Shown here piece by piece: positions 60,340 to 64,000 of a DNA stretch of 64,000 nt (position 1 is its first letter; each line of letters begins with the position of its first letter). Source of the stretch: Primula veris (taxonomy: Eukaryota; Streptophyta; Magnoliopsida; Ericales; Primulaceae). The stretch spans positions 18,225,342 to 18,289,341 of the forward strand of contig OY821745.1 in the NCBI GenBank assembly GCA_963682055.1, in the 5' to 3' direction. The position numbers and the translations under genes were made by a program. The notes beneath the pieces were generated by a model, which did no database searches, was not told the DNA's origin, and saw only the letters and a program-made list of their open reading frames with translations.

Positions 60340-61545
60340 ACCATTATCAAGAAGATTATTCTGACCAATTAGAGAATTCTGAAACCCATTCTGATTAGAA
60401 ACAATTTGAGCATTCTAAGATGGATTTTGTTCTGGAATAGAATGAGGAGAGTGAAACAATGGAAAAGAAGCACTATACCCTTACTGCTGACAATCTTGAC
60501 TAGATGGCTGAGTAGAAACTTGGTGAGCATGAAGTGGATTACTAAACCTAAGATTAAAGATAGGATTGGGGTTCCTAGGACTCCATCCAGGTGGAAAACC
60601 ATGTAGCCTATAATACATGTCTTTCACATGCCTATTAGAACCACAATAAGAGCACTTCATACCACCTCCTCTCCCAAAACTAGAAGGCTTATACCCAGTA
60701 TTATTATGAAAACCACTCATATTACTAGAACCCTACAATCTTGGCCTAGGTTCTTGAGGTTTAGACTGAGCAGTAGTTAAAGTCAAATCATGTACTACAT
60801 TAGCATTATTAACAATTTTCTATTTCTCATCTAGTATGACCATAGTATACATATCATTTATAGAAGGCATGGGCTTCATTAACAAGATTTGTCCTCTGAC
60901 TATGAAATTTTTTTTATTTAACCCCATCAAGAAAATCATCTTAAACATCATATTTTCTCTTGCTATAATAGCAACCATGAAATTGCAAGATCATCCACTA
61001 ATTATCCCACAACTGCATCTAAGCAAAGGACTAAGCACATTTAAAGAAGTCGATAGAGTCTCTAACTTAGTAAAATAAGCTGAAATAGACAAATCTCCTT
61101 GAACTGTAGTATGAATATCCTGATTCAATTCATATATTCTAGACTCATTGCTCTGAGAAAACTTCTCTGTTAACTCTCTCCACATTTTAGTTGTTGTATC
61201 TACATAAAGAATGGATTGCCCAATTTCTACACTAACTGAATTGATGATCCATGACATCACTATTAAATTACATTGCATTCAGGCCTCAAACCAATGATCA
61301 TTCTCAGATGGACAATGTAAATAACCATTTATGAATCCTAGTTTTGACTTAGCACCTATTGGTATCTCCATAGCTCTCCTCCAGGTATGAAAATTACGTC
61401 CAGTAAGAACAGGATTAACCAAACAAGAACTAGTGTTTTCATTAGCTCATATATAATATGGATTCATAGTATTCATGGCAGCAGCAGTATTCTGACTACC
61501 CTGATTGTTAGTATCACTAGTTTCCAAATCATTCAAATCAACCAT
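60340..61545 (-). pseudogene. Gag of copia element E
   Basis: The likely start is ATG at 61545 (MVDLNDLETSDTNNQG). It contains the UBN2-type core (NFHTWRRAMEI, MSWIINSVSVEIGQSI, MWRELTEKFSQSNESRIYELN), with stops at about 61447, 61282 and 60985. The zinc knuckle CSYCGSNRHVKDMYYRLHG has Tyr where the last Cys should be, consistent with one G-to-A transition. Confidence 0.8.
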
Positions 61546-61947
61546 CTTATTATTATCAACCTTTCTCAAATATAAACAAAATATTCAGAAATAAAAAGAA
61601 ACCATAAATCAGGAAAATTAATAAAGAATCAATAAAGAAACCCTAATTTGCAGTAACTTTACCAACCAATCAAAAAATATAACCCAGATTTGTCTTTAAT
61701 CAATTAGGTAAACCAAATAAACCCAATTCTAAAAAAAAATACTCAAATTTTATTAGAAGCCTAAATCTCTATTCTGAGAGATTTATTGATTCAAAAATAA
61801 AGAAATATATCAGAAATTAATAACTGAAATTGCAGGCTAATTACGAATTAACCAACAACAGAAAACCCCGAACTCAGTGATCCCCAATTATGGGGAAATC
61901 GAAACCAGAGCAACGGAATAACGAGCTTTTATTGCTCTTATACCACA

Positions 61948-62250
61948 TAGAAACCACAATCTGGTGGTTTCGTATGCAATTTTGTATATATATATATCAG
62001 TAATATAAAATTACCATAGTATAGAGAGAGAGAATCGGATTTTTATTAATATGAAATGGTAAAACAATTGAGTCCTCTGTGTCTTTATATACAGTCCAAA
62101 CTTGATTACAAACAGGTCCCTAAATTACATAAATTGACAGTTTAAAGATATTATCAAAAGTTATACAATTAGATCATGTAATCCTGAAATGTAACATGTT
62201 AGTCCAACATATAAAATAACAAATGTAGCAATAACAACGTATAATCAATA
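61948..62250 (-). repeat. 5' LTR of copia element E
   Basis: 303 bp. Just inside it (left, downstream on the minus strand) lies TGGTATAAGAGC at 61935-61946, an initiator-tRNA-Met-like PBS with one change. Confidence 0.88.
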
Positions 62251-62255
62251 GCGTA

Positions 62256-63708
62256 TTAGCGTGTATATGTTTGATCAAGGGTTTCCTTTGAATTTAAATA
62301 ATTTTTTAAAAATAATAATATTTATTTAGGTTTATTTGGATTATTTTGTGAAAAGATGAGATTTGTGTTTTTTTTTTTCCGTATTTGTCAAAACCTAATA
62401 CCCGAATAATTTTTTAAAAAAGTCTTTAATTTCTTAATAAGATGGTAAATATAACCAACTGGGTCCTTTCAAAGTTGGGCATAAATCCGGGTCCATTAAA
62501 CTAAAGAAAATAACAGAAAAACACACATCATAAGTCATATATATATATATAACTCGACAAACAAAAACACAACGTTACATACTGATTATAAATAATAATA
62601 TAGAGTTTTAATAAAAATATAAAGAAGTGCGTGATAATAAGTTAATAACAGTTAAAACATTAGAGAAAACAAGAGTACAGAGAGCATCGAAGAAGAGAGG
62701 GAAAAGGGATCGTTCATTTTTTTCAGTTTTCTCAACCCTCCAAAATAAAATTACCAAAACCTAATTTAATAAAGCAGTAATTGAAATTTTAATTTCCTAA
62801 ATCTCAATGCAGTGTCATTTGTTTCTCTCTCTCTCTCTCTCTCTTGACCTTTGCGTATATACGTAATTAAGAGTATATATATCATTTCTGTATCGAGTGA
62901 TTAAATTTGGTGTAGTATCCAAACCCTAGATTTACCACAACTTTATTGATCAGGTATTTTATATTGGAACAAACAATTCAATTTCTACATGCATTTTTAT
63001 TTTTATTTTTATTTTTGGATCGCATTTGAGGGCCAGCCCAAAAAACTGCTTTATAGCTATCTTTCGTCAGATTTCATTTTCGGATCCAAATTGTATACAT
63101 TGGGTACAATTATAGTATTTGAGGTGTTTCAAGAAATTATATTTGGGTGTTAAAACGACTGAATTGATCGAATTTATTAGCTTGGCTGAAACAATAAGGG
63201 TGATTTGGTCCCGTGGTTGGATTTTGGTGAATGCAAAATTATTCGGGTGTTTTTTATTATTATTTCTCTCGTTTAAAGACGATTCGTTTTAGGCATTTCA
63301 GAGTCAGACGAAAGAAATCTTGCATTTGGACAGTTAAAGAGTCAGACGAAGGAATTTCAGAAAACTGCTTTGTAGCTATCTTTGGTCAGATTTCATTTTC
63401 GGATCCGAAATTTAAACACTGGTTTTGTTGAGAAGGCCACACAACAGGCGTTTGTAGCCCGCTGAAGAATTATATTTGAGGTGTTTGTTTGAAAGATTAA
63501 ATCCAACAGTTCGTTAAAATTTATTAGCTCGACTCAAAGAATAACAGTGATTAGGTATCTTGGTTGGATTTTGGTCAATGCAAAACTATTGGGGTGTTTT
63601 ATTATTTCTCTCTTTTGAAGACAATTTGTATTGGTAATTTCAGAGTCAGACGAACGGAATTTAAGAGTGAGTGGGTGAAATCAACAACGGGGATTCTAGT
63701 GAAGGGGT
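62256..63708 (+). promoter_or_regulatory. Upstream and 5' leader region of the GT14-like gene
   Basis: A (CT)n tract at 62825-62845 lies in the presumed promoter or 5' UTR. ATCAG/GTATTT at 62953/62954 is a plausible donor of a 5' UTR intron, and TAATTTCAG ending at 63643 a plausible acceptor 65 bp before the start codon. A 319-bp tandem duplication (63042-63360 and 63361-about 63660) fills most of that intron and repeats the acceptor-like sequence. Confidence 0.5.
63042..63660 (+). repeat. 319-bp tandem duplication before the GT14-like gene
   Basis: Both copies begin AAAACTGCTTT.TAGCTATC and contain CAGATTTCATTTTCGGATCC, GGTTGGATTTTGGT.AATGC and TTTCAGAGTCAGACGAA in the same order. They have diverged by substitutions and small indels. 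Confidence 0.85.
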
Positions 63709-64000
63709 ATGGCTAGGAACCTTGAATTGGAGAAGCCATCGATTAAGGACTCGTCGGTTGGGCTTTTGAGGCTTATCTCTGTTTTGATCACCTTCGTAGT
63801 CGGTGTGGTCATTGGGCTAACCACAAGCTCACATGTTAATCGTTACTATAGCTTACAAGCAGAGCAGTTCTACAACAGCTACGCGGTGGCACCCTCTCCT
63901 AGTAAAAGCAACACCAACTGTACAATCATCGAAAGCTGTGAGAAAGAGGATTGCTTTAGCATCGACAGTTTTGTTCGTCCGAAGAACTTGACACACGAGA
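63709..64000 (+). CDS. GT14-family (DUF266, core-2/I-branching-like) glycosyltransferase, 5' part
   Basis: An open frame of 97 codons from ATG 63709 runs off the window. A short cytosolic N-terminus (MARNLELEKPSIKDSS) is followed by one hydrophobic segment at about residues 19-40 (LLRLISVLITFVVGVVIGL), then a polar stem with several Cys, and CFSIDSFVRPKNLTHE, which matches the block just before the DUF266 catalytic domain. This is the layout of a type II Golgi membrane glycosyltransferase. Plant DUF266 proteins belong to GT14, with arabinogalactan- or wall-related roles shown for some members; the substrate here is unknown. The start is favoured because it gives the anchor directly after a basic/acidic N-terminus. 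The catalytic domain lies outside the window. Confidence 0.8.
   Translation, partial: MARNLELEKPSIKDSSVGLLRLISVLITFVVGVVIGLTTSSHVNRYYSLQAEQFYNSYAVAPSPSKSNTNCTIIESCEKEDCFSIDSFVRPKNLTHE

Larger units (their letters stand above)
56785..62250 (-). mobile_element. Copia element E, complete length, defective
   Basis: 5466 bp. The LTRs are 56785-57095 (3') and 61948-62250 (5'), starting TAGAAACC and ending AATCAATA on the plus strand. They are flanked by GTGTA (56780-56784) and GCGTA (62251-62255), a target duplication with one mismatch. On the minus strand a PBS-like TGGTATAAGAG lies just inside the 5' LTR and a TTGAGGGGGTA polypurine tract just before the 3' LTR. All copia domains are present in order, but with many stops. 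Confidence 0.9.

Overview
The window is nuclear DNA from a flowering plant, most likely a eudicot. It is AT-rich, with long introns using GT-AG splice sites, Ty1/copia and Ty3/gypsy LTR retrotransposons, and MITEs of the PIF/Harbinger, hAT and CACTA types. The few real genes are typical plant nuclear genes. I cannot name the species from the sequence. Only about a fifth of the window is genic; most of the rest is nested, decayed transposable elements.

Layout: 1-7 kb holds a gypsy LTR end, a truncated + strand copia polyprotein, a possible Ulp1-like protease remnant, and the 5' part of a minus-strand gypsy element (LTR 5738-6928, PBS, gag split by a 224-bp MITE). 8.4-15.4 kb is a SIRE-like copia element with both LTRs and a gag region but no pol, split by a 1.86-kb solo LTR with a CTCAA target duplication. 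15.9-23.0 kb is copia element C (minus, heavily decayed). 24.9-31.5 kb is an intact 12-exon gene for a FemAB/DUF482-like acyltransferase. 33.1-38.7 kb is a convergent, intact 7-exon gene for a CLC-c type vacuolar/endomembrane chloride channel or exchanger. 39.7-40.5 kb is a hAT-like element. 40.8-50.4 kb is copia element D, same family as C, interrupted by a 2.1-kb solo LTR with an ATTCT duplication. 50.4-56.6 kb is AT-rich spacer with an unclassified inverted-repeat island, a CACTA MITE and a second hAT-like element. 56.8-62.3 kb is copia element E (minus, both LTRs). From 63.7 kb a GT14/DUF266 (core-2/I-branching-like) glycosyltransferase gene begins and runs off the window.

Both complete genes reconstruct without a frame break (467 and 769 codons plus stop), so they look functional. 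They are unrelated in pathway and are simply convergent neighbours. The most unusual signals are noncoding: a threefold repeated hairpin in a gypsy-type solo LTR whose stem changes at four base pairs with compensation while the loop is kept; four evenly spaced W-box cores in another gypsy LTR; a tRNA-like A-box/B-box module inside a hAT-like element; a conserved ~1.9-kb noncoding leader shared by copia elements C and D; and a tandem duplication carrying splice acceptors just upstream of the GT14 start codon.
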